From: Gnetum montanum
Taxonomy: Eukaryota; Streptophyta; Gnetopsida; Gnetales; Gnetaceae
Direction of reading: 5' to 3'
DNA: 64,000 nucleotides
Assembly: GCA_015680685.1 (NCBI GenBank)
Contig: MNCI01002337.1
Location: forward strand, 274,220-338,219
This document shows, one piece after another, positions 21,161 to 33,832 of this stretch. The notes under the pieces are model-generated. The model did no database searches and was not told where the DNA came from. It saw only the letters and a program-made list of their open reading frames with translations. A program made the translations under genes and the position numbers. Position 1 is the first letter of the stretch. The number at the start of each line of letters is the position of its first letter.

Positions 21161-23656
21161 TGAAGCCTTATTTGATGGAGGAACATTCGGAGGCTCAACC
21201 GCTTGTGGTTGTGAGAGCTTGTTTGGACTATTGGTTCTAAAGAAATGTCTTCTTTTTGTACCGTTGTCAGAACCAGTAGTGGGTTAAAGGTTTACTACTC
21301 TCATAGCATTGTGATGCTATGGTTGAGTGGGGAGTTCCCCTTGCATTGCTGGAGCAGGTGGTAGTGGAGCTATTGTCGTAAGAGTGGCAAATGGATTCGG
21401 AGGATGGTATGCATGTGGTGTGTCTCTCCCATGAGAAGGCGTCTTATAGTACTCCCAAGCTTGGTAGCGATGTTGTGGGGTCACATGACCAACAGAGTCA
21501 CTTAGAGAGATTGGCTGCTGCACGTAGTAGCCATATGGATTTGGTTGCCGATAAGGGTATTGTTGTCTCGATGGTGGCATCCCCCATGACTATGGGTATT
21601 ACCACTACTGGTGTTATTTAATAGGTTGTGGTGGAGTTCCACTTGGATAATATGTTAATGGTTTGTGGAACTACCTTGGGTTACCTTGGGAATAAGGTAA
21701 CCTTTGGGGTGTTTTCCATTTGTTAAGTCTTGAGTTGAGTGCATACACACTAGACTCTTGTAGATGTGAGATTATTGGGCAACATCCCTTAGGATGGTCA
21801 TACTGACATATCTCACATCCACTGTCATTGTCTGTATTGGAATTCAGAACCTCTTCAATGATAGCTAATTTTCCCTTACCTTTGTTACATGCATGGTCCA
21901 AATCCCTCTTCTTTTTCTTATCATGGTCACTACTTCGCTCCTTAGACTCCTCTACAATTTTTAAAATAGTTTTAAATCTACTATCTAAGGAGTCCCACAT
22001 TTGATCTACCTTGGTTGACACTTCTGTTGTTAATTTCTAAAGCAGCAAGGTTTTCCTACTCATCAACTCTTCGAGTGGTGACTCATCCTCCTCCTCACAG
22101 AATCTTACTCCCCTCTTTCGGAGGGAAGGATCGTAGTTGTACTCTTCCATGCTTTCTCTCTTGCATAGCTCTCATTCTTCCTTAGCTACTTGCTCCAACA
22201 ATCTATGAACCTCATGGAACCTAAGTTCAGATAATCTCCCTTGGGCATATGTTCCAAGGGTTCTCCTAGTTTCATGTCTTAGCCCATGTACGAGATGGTG
22301 GATTTGATCCTGTTGTGCGTAACCATGGCCCAGGCAACGATGTAACAGTGCATAATATCGGCCCATGGCAGCATCCAAAGGTTCGTGATTACCCTACTTC
22401 CAACCTTGGATTTTCTTTCATAAGTTGGACACTCGGGAGTACGTTTGATACTTATCATTAAACAGTTCTAGCATTGTACTCCACCTTCAAATGGATTCCG
22501 GTTCTACGGACCGATACCAGCTTTCCACTTCTTTTATGAGTGTCCTTGGAAATAAATTTAAATTTTTCCACTCATTTTCAATATTTTGCAAGGCACAGGC
22601 ATTGTGAAATGCCTGTAAGTGGTTATGTGGATCAGTGTTGTATCCCCCCTCAAATCATGGGATATTATTCATGTCTAGTCTCTTGATCCGGCTATCCTTT
22701 TGGTGCCTTGTAGGTATTCTAATGGCCCCCATAATGTCTAACATGCTTCGGGTTGCAAGTAGGGGTTCATCATGGTCATTTCTCTCATGGTGTTTGTCAC
22801 GTCTATGCGATTCCCTACTTTCCCTTCTTCCATGTCATGATTCCCTAGAATTCCCTCTTCCTTGCTCTTGACTCTCTCATCGAGGTCTCTCATCTTGCTT
22901 ACCTTTATCCTCATGGTGAGGTTCCTTGTGACTATGTCTTGATGTTGAAGGAGAGGATGAGTGTGATGATGAAGGGGAAGAGGAAGGAGAACCATCGCCA
23001 TGATGATGTTTCCTACCTTCCCTTCGGTGGTTATGACCTTGATCGTGATGATGATCATACTTCCCACCTTTATCTTGTGTTTGTGTTCCCTCATTGAACA
23101 CTTGGTGTTCATGGGGATCAGAACCAGGGTTGTGAATCATGGAGTGTAGGTTCTGATACACCACCTCCTCACCATCGTTAGGAGGGGGAACATAATTTTG
23201 TGGAGAACTTATGAACATAGGTTCATCACCCTTAATTTCACTTATGATGGGCGAAGCATTATGGGGTTTTTTGCCCTTCAACGATGTATGGTGACTCTCC
23301 TGCCGCAAGTTCCATTGACGTTGCACTTCTGTGGGATGGTAGTCCCTTACATTGTAATCACATGCAACGTACTCAGCATATAATTGTAACATGTCAATTC
23401 GTGCAAGGGCACGAAGGAGCATGTTGGGGGCAGTTTTATCTAGAGGCAACACTATGTTATCCTCCAAGTCTCTCCATCGCAGTTGTTCATCTTGATGGAA
23501 GACAAAGGTAGAGTCAGGGATATACTCATTGTGGTGAGTATATACCACACTAAATTATTGAGGAACTGACAAGTTTTGGTTATGTGTGTTATGCCACCGA
23601 CTGTCTCTTATGTTATCCCTAGGCAGTGAACTGCTTTTATGTGAAGAAGAAGACAT
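21161..23656 (-). pseudogene. Element C: gag
   Basis: From ATG at 23656 (MSSSSHKSSSLPRDN) the frame has one early stop (VPQ-TAA-F), then runs 223 aa: WRDLEDNIVLPLDK, a His-rich stretch (HHHHDQGHNH, near 23050) and a Ser/Pro run. Frame changes follow, then the capsid domain (22760-22160) with WYRSVEPESIRRWSTMLELF and RRTLGTYAQGRLSELRFHEV. Next come a short zinc-knuckle-like CEICQYDHPKGCC (~21800) and a Gln/Pro/Tyr-rich C-terminus. Gag packages the element RNA. Four frames must be joined, so this copy is dead. Confidence 0.82.
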
Positions 23657-23781
23657 CTTAGTTTTGTTCAATGTGTTGTTTACATTTATGTTATTTTTTG
23701 TATGATTAACCCTAAGGGTTCGTTTAAGATTCCCAATGATGTGGATCATTTCCTATGTGCTACTTAGCGCACAAACAACTA

Positions 23782-23801
23782 AGTCCCCAACAACAGTGCC
23801 A
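23782..23801 (-). promoter_or_regulatory. Element C: tRNA-Asp primer-binding site
   Basis: The minus strand reads TGGCACTGTTGTTGGGGACT, matching the complement of the plant tRNA-Asp(GTC) 3' end, TGGCGCCGTTGCCGGGGATC, at most positions. It begins one base inside the LTR. This primer is typical of Athila-type gypsy elements. Confidence 0.85.
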
Positions 23802-23802
23802 A

Positions 23803-24603
23803 TGATGAGTGGCGAGGTACCCCTACACTTAACCATATGAATACGAGTGTTACATGCGTGATCCGGTCAAACTCCAAGGACTAAGTGCTTATGTGCCTTA
23901 TGGAACACTTAAGGTTAATCAATCGTTGTCTTCCCAAGATCACTTGTATTTGTCACGGTTGTATGGTTAAGTGAACTTGAGGTATATGATTTTTATGTCA
24001 TTTATCTTTTTATCGCCTATGCTAAGAGAGGAAAGGATGAAGAGACTAAGTAACTAACTTTCACTAACTAAGCTTTAATTATCCTAGCATCAGTATCTGT
24101 TCCCACTTGCCATACACACCCTGTACTAGTGCAATGCTAATAGGATTACCAAGCGCTATTCGTTACTGGGTTACCAAGCATAGCACACGTGCTCAAAGCG
24201 ATCGTACTAAATGCACTTAACTAGGAGAGTTGAGGGTTGAGAGAGATTAATTATTTAATAAAGAATTTAAGCATTTAACATTAATTAAATCCTAATTAGC
24301 TTAGTCCATGGACTACAAGGTTTATTAGAAAGTTCATCTTTATTTCCGTACACAAATGTGTGCTCAGGTACAATTTGCTTGAATAAAGATCCATTCACTT
24401 TGAGAGTCCTACTATAGGAACATGGAAATTATTCTATCTCTGGAATGGTAAAACTGCTAGAGTTTAGCTAAGGGTCTATATCTAGATGTGGAAACAAGGG
24501 ACAACCACCTCTTATTTATAGAACTAGCGATAGGCTATGATATTGCATACGCCATATCATAGGGAGTGATGCGATATTGCGTATGTGATATCACGTCCCA
24601 TCA
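23803..24603 (-). mobile_element. Element C: intact 5' LTR
   Basis: It is 801 bp with TGATGAGTGGCG and TCCCATCA termini. On the minus strand, U3 holds two imperfect copies of the 20-bp word GATATCGCGTACGCGATATC (24538-24595), followed by the TATA box CTATAAATA (24521-24513). A polyadenylation-type AATAAA follows further in. It is the best reference copy of the G1 LTR here. Confidence 0.9.
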
Positions 24604-24805
24604 CTATCTACAAACCAAATGCATGCTTAAGAAAATGTAATGACAAAGAAGTTTTTAGGTATTACATTTGTATTAGATTCTTATCTCCTTATTATTTCCT
24701 CACCATTTCATTATTTTTAATTACCAATAAAACTTTATTTTATCTTGGTGTAAAAATTCTATATATACTTATTTTTCCTTTCTAGATATAACATTCCTTG
24801 GGCAT

Positions 24806-25647
24806 TGATGAGTTGTGATATCAGGGTCACAATATTGCATCCACGATATCGAGTACACGATATTGGAGCCTTCCAAGCGATATCGAACATTCGATATTGA
24901 GGCCTATCTTGTCACCTATAAATAAGAGGTAGGCACACTTGGTTTGGCAATAGTTGGTTAGTTAGTCTTAGTCCCTTACCCAAACTCTTGCCTTTTTCCC
25001 TTCTTAGAGTTAGAATTATTTCTAAGTGCCCGTAGTAGGAGTCATAAAGTGAACAGATCTTTATTCAAACATTGTGTACCTTAGCACACCTTGTAGCTAG
25101 AAATAAATATGAACTTTGTGATAAACCTTGTAGTATTCAAAATCACTTATTTAACGTTATTTATAGTTATTTAATGCTTTCCTTAGTCAATTAATGTTCT
25201 CTCTCTTACCTTGTTAATTCTCCCAAGTAAGCACACTCAGTACGACCACTTCGAGCATGCATGGAATACTTGATAACCCAGTAATGATTAGCATTCAGTA
25301 ATCCCAGTTGCACTGATTCAAGATGTGGATGGAAACTAAGAACAGATGCTAGTGTTGAGACTAGTTAGAGTATAGTCGATTAGTTAAATTAAATTAGTTA
25401 CTTAATTAGTTCACTTCTCCCTTTGTAGCACCAGGACATAAAACATAAAAATATATAAAAATCATATACCTTAAGTTTACTTAACCATAAAATCATGTTA
25501 TACAAGTAAGCTTGGCAAGACAATGATTGACTAATCCGCCCAAGTTCTATAAAGGCGCATAAGCACCTAGTCCTTGGAATTCAACCAAATCATGCATGTA
25601 TGCTTGTATTCATATGGTTGACCATAGGGATACCTCGCTGCTCATCA
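24806..25647 (+). mobile_element. Element D: 5' LTR
   Basis: U3 starts with five GATATC/GATATT words in inverted pairs (24818-24900), followed at once by the TATA box CTATAAATA (24916-24924). R/U5 has 'gcccgtagtaggagtcataaag' and AATAAA near 25106. It ends GCTGCTCATCA. Confidence 0.9.
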
Positions 25648-25648
25648 T

Positions 25649-25668
25649 TGGTGCCATTGCTAGGGACT
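25649..25668 (+). promoter_or_regulatory. Element D: tRNA-Asp primer-binding site
   Basis: TGGTGCCATTGCTAGGGACT follows the 5' LTR after one base and matches the tRNA-Asp 3'-end complement with a few changes. Confidence 0.85.
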
Positions 25669-25785
25669 TTGTTGTTTGAGCACTAGCTAGAACTTAGGAA
25701 ATCTTCACATCATTGGAACGAACCCTTAGGGTTCATTATCTTACAATTAGTGAAATGAAAAGTATTGCATACTGAATAGACAATT

Positions 25786-28085
25786 ATGTCTCCTTCTTCT
25801 TATGAGAGTGTTTCACCACCTAGGTCCAATACAGGAAACAATTGGAGGCGTACTACACATGATAAACTTCCAGTCCCTCAATAATTTCATGTGGTATACA
25901 TTCATCCCAATGAGTATATACCAAACTTTACCTTTATCCTCCACCAAGATGAACAACTGTGTTGGCGTGATTTAGAAGGTAACATAGTGTTACCTCCCAA
26001 TCGCTCAATCCTAGGTATGCTTCTTCGTGCTTTCACACAAATTGGTATGCAACACTTATAGGTAGATTATGTTGTGCATGATCATGACTCAAGAGAGTAT
26101 CAACCCACAGAGGCACAACATCAAAGGGATCTACAACAGGAGAGACGTAAAAAATCCATGAAGGGGAAGCTGTCTCCGAATGTCTCGTATGTCATAAGTG
26201 AAAATGAGGGTGGTGAACCTACCTTAGGAGGTCTCCCACATAGTGATGTTCCTCCTATTGACTTTGGTCAAGGGGTTGTGTACCAAAATCTTCATTCAAC
26301 TATCCATAACCTTGATTCTGGTACCAACTTACACAAAGGATCTAAAAAAGGAACATAAACACATGACAAAGATGGACATTCTGATCGTAATCGCGATTGA
26401 GGCCATGATCACCGAAGAGAAGGAAGAAGGAACCATCATGGTGATAGTCCTCCTTCTTCTTCACCTTCATTATCTCCTTCACCCTCACCTTCAAGATCTA
26501 GATGCAGTGGTAAGGAAAAAGATCCTAACGATAATGATAAGCGAAATGGGAATCATAGGCAAAGCAGTTGAGAAAGGGGACAAGGGCATTCTAGAGAAAC
26601 TCATCATGAAAGGAGGGAGAGTAGGGAACAACATAGGCATCATAGATGCCATAGACAGTGTGATCACGATGAACCCCTACTCACTACCTGAAGTATGCTA
26701 GATATAACCGAGGCTTTTAAAATCCCAATGAGGCACCAAAAAGATAGTAGGATCAAAAGATTGGATATGAAAAATATTCCACAATTTAAAGGGGTATACA
26801 ACGTTGATCCCCAAAATCATTTGCAAGCATTTCACGATTCATGTGCCTTGCAAAACATAGAAAATGAGTGGCAAAAATCCAAGTTGTTTCCACAGACATT
26901 GATCAAGGAAGTGGAAAGCTAGTACTGGTCCTTAGAACTAGAGTCCATTTGTCGATGGAGTACTATATTAGAATTGTTCAATGATAAGTATCAAACATAC
27001 TCCCAAGTGTCCAACCTACAAAAGCAAATATTATGCACTATTACATCATTGCCCAAGCCATGGTTACTCACAACGGGAACAACTATGCCATCTCATACAT
27101 GGGCTTAGGCACAAAACGTGAAGAACCCTTAGGACTTATGCCCAAGGAAGGCTATCTAAGCTTAGGGCCCATCAAGTACAAAGATTGTTGGAGTAAGTTG
27201 CCAAAGAGGAAGGTGAGTTAAGGAAAAGAGAGAGTGCTAAAGAATATAATAGGGATCCTTCCCTTTAAAAGAAGGGAGTTATATTTTGTGAGGATGAAGA
27301 AGAGTCACCACTTGAAGAGATGGTGAATAGGAAAACCTTGACCATTCAAAAACTTGCATCGGAAGTATCGACAAAGGTGGAAAAAATGTAGGAATCCCTA
27401 GATAATATATTTCAAATAGTTCTCAAAATAGTAGAGAATTTTAGAGAGGAGGGTGGTGATCAAGAAAGGAGAAAAAAGAGAGAGGTTGAATATGCACGTA
27501 ACAAAGGTAAGGCCAAAGTTTCCATCATTGAAGAGGTTGTGGATTTGGATATAGACAATGATTGTGGATGTGAGATATGCTAATATGATCATCCTCAAGG
27601 ATGTTGCCCTATAATCTCACATTTGTAGGAGTCTTGGCTGCATGCACTCAACCCATGATTAAATAGAAGGAAAACGGCTCAAAGGTTACCTTATCCCCAA
27701 GGTAACCCAAGGCAGTTCCACCAACCCTTGATGTATTATCCAAGTGGAACTCCACCATAACCAAATGAGTAGTATCAATAGTGGCAGCACCCACAATCAT
27801 GGGGAATGCCACCACCATGTCAATAGTATCCTTACCGTCAATTTGACCCATATGGATACTACGTTCAGTAGCCAATCTCTCCACATGACTCTTCTAGTCA
27901 CGTTACTCCCAAACCTCACTACCAAACCCATGAGTATTATAGAACTCCTTCTCCCAGGGGTGATGTTCCAGAAACATATTATCCTTCTCATCTGATTGCA
28001 TCTCTTCCACCCTTAACTCCATTACCACCTGCTCCAATGATGCAAGGTGAGCTCCTTGCCTAGATATAGCAATGTAATGCTACAA
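25786..28085 (+). pseudogene. Element D: gag
   Basis: ATG at 25786 (MSPSSYESVSPPRSN) corresponds to the gag starts of C and E. The frame has a stop at VPQ-TAA-F, exactly as in C, then FILHQDEQLCWRDLEGNIVL. A charged His/Arg/Asp segment and a Ser/Pro run follow (26390-26500). The capsid domain (26700-27000) includes NHLQAFHDSCALQNIENEWQ and ILELFNDKYQTYSQV. A decayed knuckle (CEIC-stop-YDHPQGCC) lies near 27570, followed by a Gln/Pro-rich region. At least six stops make it non-functional. Confidence 0.82.
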
Positions 28086-28089
28086 AGGC

Positions 28090-28912
28090 TATTAATCCTC
28101 ACCCTACTATTGGTTCAGAAAACTGCATAAATAAGAGACATTTCTTTAGGACCAACAGTCCAACCAAGTCCTTATAGTCACAAGTGGCTAACTTTCCAAA
28201 GGCCTCACCATCATCTGAAACTTCGAAACTCCCTTCAAATCAAAGGCCACATTCAACACATGTGGTCATGTTGACACATGCCCTTATCGATTATATTAAG
28301 GTAGGCCATCTTCCTAGGAAATTCTTCAATCCTGGGAGTCCTCTTATATATTTACAAATCACTTGGAATGAGCTATGCAAAACTCTTTTGGATTCAGGTT
28401 TTAGTGTCAACTTAACCTCTCAAGAAATGTACAAAGCCTGGAACCTACCTCCACTAAAAAAGGGTAACATTCATTTATAGCTCGCCAAATAGTCCATCAC
28501 TATCCCATTAGGACTAGTGAAAGACATTGTTACCACTCTTTGTGGATGGCCATATCGAATCGACTTCCTAGTGAATCAAGTCAACAACTATAATGGAGAC
28601 TTCCCTATCATAATGGGAAGAGCATGGCTAAGCACAATTGACACATGCCTTAAAATATGAGATCTTTCCCTAGAAATATCAAAGGAAAATACATTTGAAA
28701 AGATTGAGAAGAAAAATTTTTTGTGCATTGCATACAGTGACACAGGGTGTAGTTGCATGCAGAAGTCCTGGTTTGTACAACATTTAACATTGTCTGCATG
28801 CAACCAATGTGCACAAGTAACTAACATACAAAGATGCCTGTATGCAGTAGCCACAAGATAGGAAGGCACCCAGTGGCTAATAGCTAACCAAGAGAGCAAC
28901 TTAACTATATGC
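28090..28912 (+). pseudogene. Element D: aspartic protease
   Basis: VVMLTHALIDYIKVGHLP leads to TLLDSGFSVNLTSQEMYKAW. The DSG catalytic triplet is intact at 28391-28399. Downstream GDFPIIMGRAWLSTID resembles the flap region of C and E. A stop after GNIHL and others break the frame. It would have matured Gag and Pol. Confidence 0.82.
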
Positions 28913-31880
28913 ATGGAACCAACTGAGGGTTTGACTTATGCTTACATAGATAGCATAGACACATTAGAGCAAGTTCATTGCCAACTTCCAAGTCTTAACA
29001 TTGAAAATATCAATTGGGAGAAGTTGGAAATCCCTAACAACTTTAAGCAAGAGCCCCTTGAGTTAAAACTATTGGCCACCGGTATGGAGTATACATTTCT
29101 CAAAAATCGAAAATTGGTAATTATTAATGCTAGGCTCGCTCCTCAACAAAAAGAGAGACTGATGAAAATGGTAAACAAATGGTCAAAAGCCTTTGCTTGG
29201 TAAACAAATGGTGAATTAACTGGAATAGACCCTAGGATATGCCAACATAGGATTTACACTGACCCCTCCATGAAGCCTCGACGATAGCCATAGAGGCGAT
29301 TGAACCCAAAGCTAAAGCAAGTGGTTAAAAAAGAAATCAAACAACTTCTAAAAGTTGGGTTCATCTACCCCATTTCTAATAGAAAATTGGTTATTCCATT
29401 AGTTATTATGTCCAAAAAGATAGGTAAATGGAGGGTGTGTATAGACTTTAGGCTACTAAACATGGCAACATTCAAAAACCACTTTTCATTGCCATTCATC
29501 GACCAGGTCTTAGACACCATTGTAGGGCATCGCTACTATAGTTTTCTGGATGGGTACAGTGGATACAACCAAATCCAAATAGCACCAAAAGACTAAGACA
29601 AGAGCATGTTCACAAGTCCTTGGGGGACATTTGCATATAAAAATATGTCATTTGGCTTGTGCAATTCTCCTACAACGTTTTAACATTTGGTTTTAAGTAT
29701 CTTTCAACAACAAATAGGGAATGGTGTAGAGTTCTTCATGGATGATTTCTCCACCTATGGAGCAAACTTTGATCAAGCATTGAATCGATTAGAGCAAGTA
29801 CTAAAATGATGTGTTGAAACCAATTTAAGGCTCAACTGGGAAAAAAGCCATTTAATGGTCCAAGAAGGCATAGTATTAGGGCATAAGATTTCACAAAAAA
29901 GGATAGAGGTAGACCTTGAAAAGATTAAAGTCATCCAAGGAATCACGTGCTAACCTGAAACTATAAAAGACATCTGATCATTCCTTGGACATACTAAATA
30001 TTATAGAAGATTCATAGAGAACTTTTCAAGGGTTGCAAAACCATTAGTTGAACTAACAAAAAAGGATGTACCTTTTGAATGAACTAGAGAATGTGAGTTA
30101 GCTTTTCAAAGTTGAAAACAGAAGCTTGTAGAAACACCTATTCTAAAAGCTCTTGACTAGTCCAGACCATTCCATATAATGACTGACACATCCAACTTTT
30201 CTTTAGGAGCCACACACACATAGTTAGATGACTAGAAACAAGCCTATTATGTTCATTGTGCAAGTCAAAGTATTGCTGGTGCATAAATCAACTACACTAC
30301 AATGGAAAAGGAAATAATGGTTGTGGTGTTTACACTAGATAAGTTTAGGTAGTATGTATTCGGCTATAAGGTATTTGTACATACAAATCATAATGCAATT
30401 TGATTCCTACTGAATAAACCAATGGTGAGCCCTTGCATCATACAATGGCTCGTAATCCTACAAGAGTTCGATCTTACGATGCTAGATCGTAAAGGCACCA
30501 AGAATGTTGTTGTTGATCATTTATCTCAGTTAAGATCTGACAACAAAGAGGATGAATATCCACTTTCTGATCGCTTTCCTGATGAATCCCTCTTTGTAGG
30601 TGTAGTAAATAATCAATTAACCATGGAAATAAATTGGTATAGTAGCAGTCTTACCTATCTCCTTATACAAGAAACACCACAAGAGTTGGATGCTAAAAAG
30701 AAATAGCAATTTTTTCACCAAGCCAAATATTTCATAAAAATCAATGGACACCTTTATAAGGTATGTCTTGATGGCTTGGTTCAATGGTATGTTCTCAATG
30801 TAGATCAATTAAGCATTCTCCAAGATGCACATGAAGGCCCTTGTGGAGGTCATTATGTTGGAAGACGAACAACCATTAAAATCTTGCTTACAGGATATTA
30901 TTGGCCTACATTGTTCTGGGATGCTCATCATTTCATCCAATCTTGTGAGCACTACCAATGTGATGGGGGAATGACTGCTAGGATGGAGGATCCACAACAA
31001 TGGATTCAACCTTTAGAACCCTTCGACATATAGGGAATTGATTTTATGGGGCCTATTACACCAATGTCCAATGAAAAATCCTACATTGTTGTTGTTGTTG
31101 ACTAGTTTACAAAGTGGGAAAAAATAGCCACTATTATGGATTGTACATCATCTACCACTACACAATTTGTTCAACAAAAAATCATTAACAGGTTTGGTGT
31201 GCCTTGTGCACTTATTTNGAGAGTAGCCTATAGGGAGTTTCCATGTGGAGCGGTATGCTCAAAGAGCATCATTCAGTTAGGTGCTCCAATCTTGCCTATA
31301 TTTGCTAATGGTTCTTGTTAGTATTTTTGTAATCACCCTATTGGTTACTTCGGCCTGATCATTCACTTGAGGGTGGTATGGTGTAGTTAGTTTATGTTCA
31401 ACTCTCAAGCGTTGCATCAACTTTCGAAAAGTCACACTTGTAAAATGTGTACCATTATCTGAAATAAGTGCANAGTTAATGTACAAAAAACTCCCAATGC
31501 TTCCTATTTAAGAAAAAATCCATACACTATCCATGGCGTGTGATCTCAACCTTGACCTTAATCCAGCACAAAAAGAATGATTAATGAACCTTAACCTACT
31601 AGATGAGAATCAATTAGTCACCCTGTCATCTAATGAATTGCACAAGGCTTTTAATAAATGATGTCACAACCTAAAAATTAGAAAAGTGAAGTGCCAATTG
31701 GGAGATAAGGTTCTTTATTGGAACCCCACACATGTGCCACAACGTACTAAATTTTAAACGCTGTGGGAAGGACCTTATATTATTCATGCAACTTTTTCTT
31801 TAGGAGCCATGATGATTTACAAACCTAAGAGCCCGGATAAGAAATTATTGGTCAACATCCAACAAACCAAACCTTTCCAT
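28913..31880 (+). pseudogene. Element D: RT, RNase H and integrase
   Basis: RT: GFIYPISNRKLVIPLVIM, WRVCIDFRLLNMATFKN, FLDGYSGYNQIQIAPKD and the active site FFMDDFSTYG (29731-29760). Connection: GIVLGHKISQKRIEV. RNase H: NYTTMEKEIMVVVFTLDKF and a Lys-Gly-rich DRKGTKNVVVDHLSQL. Integrase: HHCC zinc region GGHYVGRRTT...DAHHFIQSCEHYQC, core GIDFMGPITPMSNEKSYIV up to FGVPCAL at the N (31218). The part with the second catalytic Asp and the Glu is encoded on the minus strand of 31219-31472. It resumes after 31474 and ends KKLLVNIQQTKPFHEP. Many stops. Confidence 0.88.
31219..31472 (-). other. Inverted contig between two Ns carrying the integrase core
   Basis: Its minus strand encodes SDNGTHFTSVTFRKLMQRL, the second catalytic Asp region, and TPYHPQVNDQAEV with the catalytic Glu. 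In D these belong directly after FGVPCALI on the plus strand. The complement of this contig starts TGCACTTATTT, identical to the last 11 bases before the N at 31218. This piece has therefore been placed in reverse. Confidence 0.92.
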
Positions 31881-33832
31881 GAGCCTAGAATATCCAGTAT
31901 TCATACTACCTCTATTACTGGACAACCCTACTCACTATTTTGGATCTCCTCCCTCCAACTCAGTCATGGGAAAGATGGCCACTAATGCTAACCATTCTAA
32001 GCCCTCAACTCTTTTTGTATTTTTGTTTTACACATCTTTTCAATTTTACTCATTTTTGTTTTACAGCATCATTTACATGTTTACTATTTCTTTGTTTGAT
32101 TTACTTTCATTCATCATATAATAAGTGCTCACGATGGTGGGTTGGACTATAATAATGTTAATTTCTAATGTTTGGTTTTTACCTTTGATTTTCAATGTTG
32201 ATACTAAGATATGGTTCTTTTGATAAAACAGGCAATGAGCCCACGTCATCCATTCAATGTTGTGGTCTCCCTTGGCTTTGAAACTATACTATCCCTTTTT
32301 CTAAATAAACTTATTAATGAATTGGTGACTTGGTATTCTTCAAACCAAGGAAGGACTCAATGGTTGAAAAGGGTATGACTTCAAGGGGATTCGACACACT
32401 TGTGATGGCTATTCTCTTGGGTACTTGGATGCTTTTCATGGGTTTTATGTCATTTCACTCTTGACCAACTATGAGGAAGTTGAATGAATCTAAATAAGTC
32501 TTTGAATTGTGTGGTTCTCACACACACACAAAAAAACTAGTGGGAATTCAAAGCATACCCCTTATACATAATAAAGAAACATGGGTTGCAAACACTGGTT
32601 ATGGCACTAAAAAGACATGTTACCCATGCCTGAAGGTTCCCTCTAACTAAGGCCCTTTCTTGCTTCCTACTTTCCTATCTTTCTCTCCTTGGAATGGTGG
32701 TAACTCAATGAATGCATTCTTGTTGCTTCATGAGAATGGGTTGGTTAAATGTATTGATGTGAGGTCACTACATGTGGTTGGTGAGTCTGGACTTGGGATG
32801 AATTTTATTCAGTCACCTTAACCACATAATACACAAAGGACTTTATACAACCTTGCTCTTGGGATTCTATTCCATTTCCTCCTCTCCTTCCATATTTCTT
32901 CCCATATTCCACCTCATTGTCTATTTTACGATTAGTCTATATCTTGGTTGACACATTGTTAGTCTACGATAAACTCTTGTGGGTAAGTTCTTAACCATTG
33001 TTTCCATATGTCATTATGAAAGCCTATAGACTCTTTGGTTTGCGAGTTTGTTAGGGCATAAAAGGCATGATATTGCTTTGGGGAGGATCCACTAGCATTC
33101 CTTTTTGGTGCAATTGTTAATTTCTTTCCCTTAAACATTCTTGGCAATCAACCATTTCTTATTTCATCCCCATCCATGACATCCATTTTATTAGCTTCAC
33201 TATTGTGATTATCCTCATCTTCATTGTTCCTTCAATTTTTCCACCCTATCACTACCGGAGGTTCATGGGGGCCCTAACACAAATTTTTTCATTCAGTTAC
33301 CTATCTCACCCCTACACCTTGGGTAGTTATTAGTTAAAAACCTCTAACCTAGTGTTTTCCATACCCAAAACCTAGCCAATGTGCTTATATTGAGGCAAGG
33401 TATCAACTACATTATGGCTTATCTATCCTTGCTAATTTGTGACTATGTTGTGCATGTAGATGGCGATTACACGAACAATGGATTGGGATAGGAGGGAGCA
33501 CTCAAGATGGATTGGAGCTAGAGTGTTTGGTCATGTGGCTATGGATGAACAATAGAATGCACATTTTTGACATCGACAGCAATGCAGCTCATTTTCTTTT
33601 CTCTCTCTCTTTCTCTTCAAGTTGTCGGATGAGGGTCTAGATGTCATCTATGTATAGTGTTCACCACAATGGGTGTGAACACAAATATTGTAATATGTTT
33701 GTCGATCCATTCACCAACCACTTTGAGTTTGTTATTCCCTATCATTGTCAATATCATTCAGTCAATAATCCCATACCTTTCCAATATTTTGTAAGGAACT
33801 CAAGGATGAGTTGTCATTCATTCATGGGGGTA
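31881..33832 (+). mobile_element. Element D: non-coding tail and polypurine tract
   Basis: After integrase comes CAGTCATGGGAAAGATGGCC (31961), a poly-T-rich stretch, conserved blocks shared with A, C and E ('gtatgacttcaagggg', 'gtgtggttctcac', 'ctaactaaggccctt'), a second TTCATGGGGG (33263) and a pyrimidine run. The tract TTCATGGGGGTA ends at 33832. No domain is recognisable in any frame. Confidence 0.7.

Larger units (their letters stand above)
16053..24603 (-). mobile_element. Element C: complete non-autonomous G1 element, TSD CTATC
   Basis: Both outer ends are intact: TGATGAGTGGCG at 16053 and TCCCATCA at 24603, flanked by the perfect 5-bp duplication CTATC (16048-16052 and 24604-24608). 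On the minus strand the order is 5' LTR (24603-23803), tRNA-Asp site, gag, protease, a ~2 kb tail, polypurine tract, 3' LTR. RT, RNase H and integrase are absent: protease-linker text passes into the last residues of integrase. The 3' LTR is split by the T2 LTR Z. Confidence 0.9.

Noticed and set aside
22738-23112. Met/Ile/Thr-rich 124-aa frame in C, and the similar one at 26243-26701 in D
   Set aside because: These are frame shadows of the His- and Ser-rich Gag region, which is the frame conserved between C, D and E.
31277-31486. A separate minus-strand integrase gene inside element D
   Set aside because: It is the missing piece of the plus-strand integrase, placed in reverse between two Ns.
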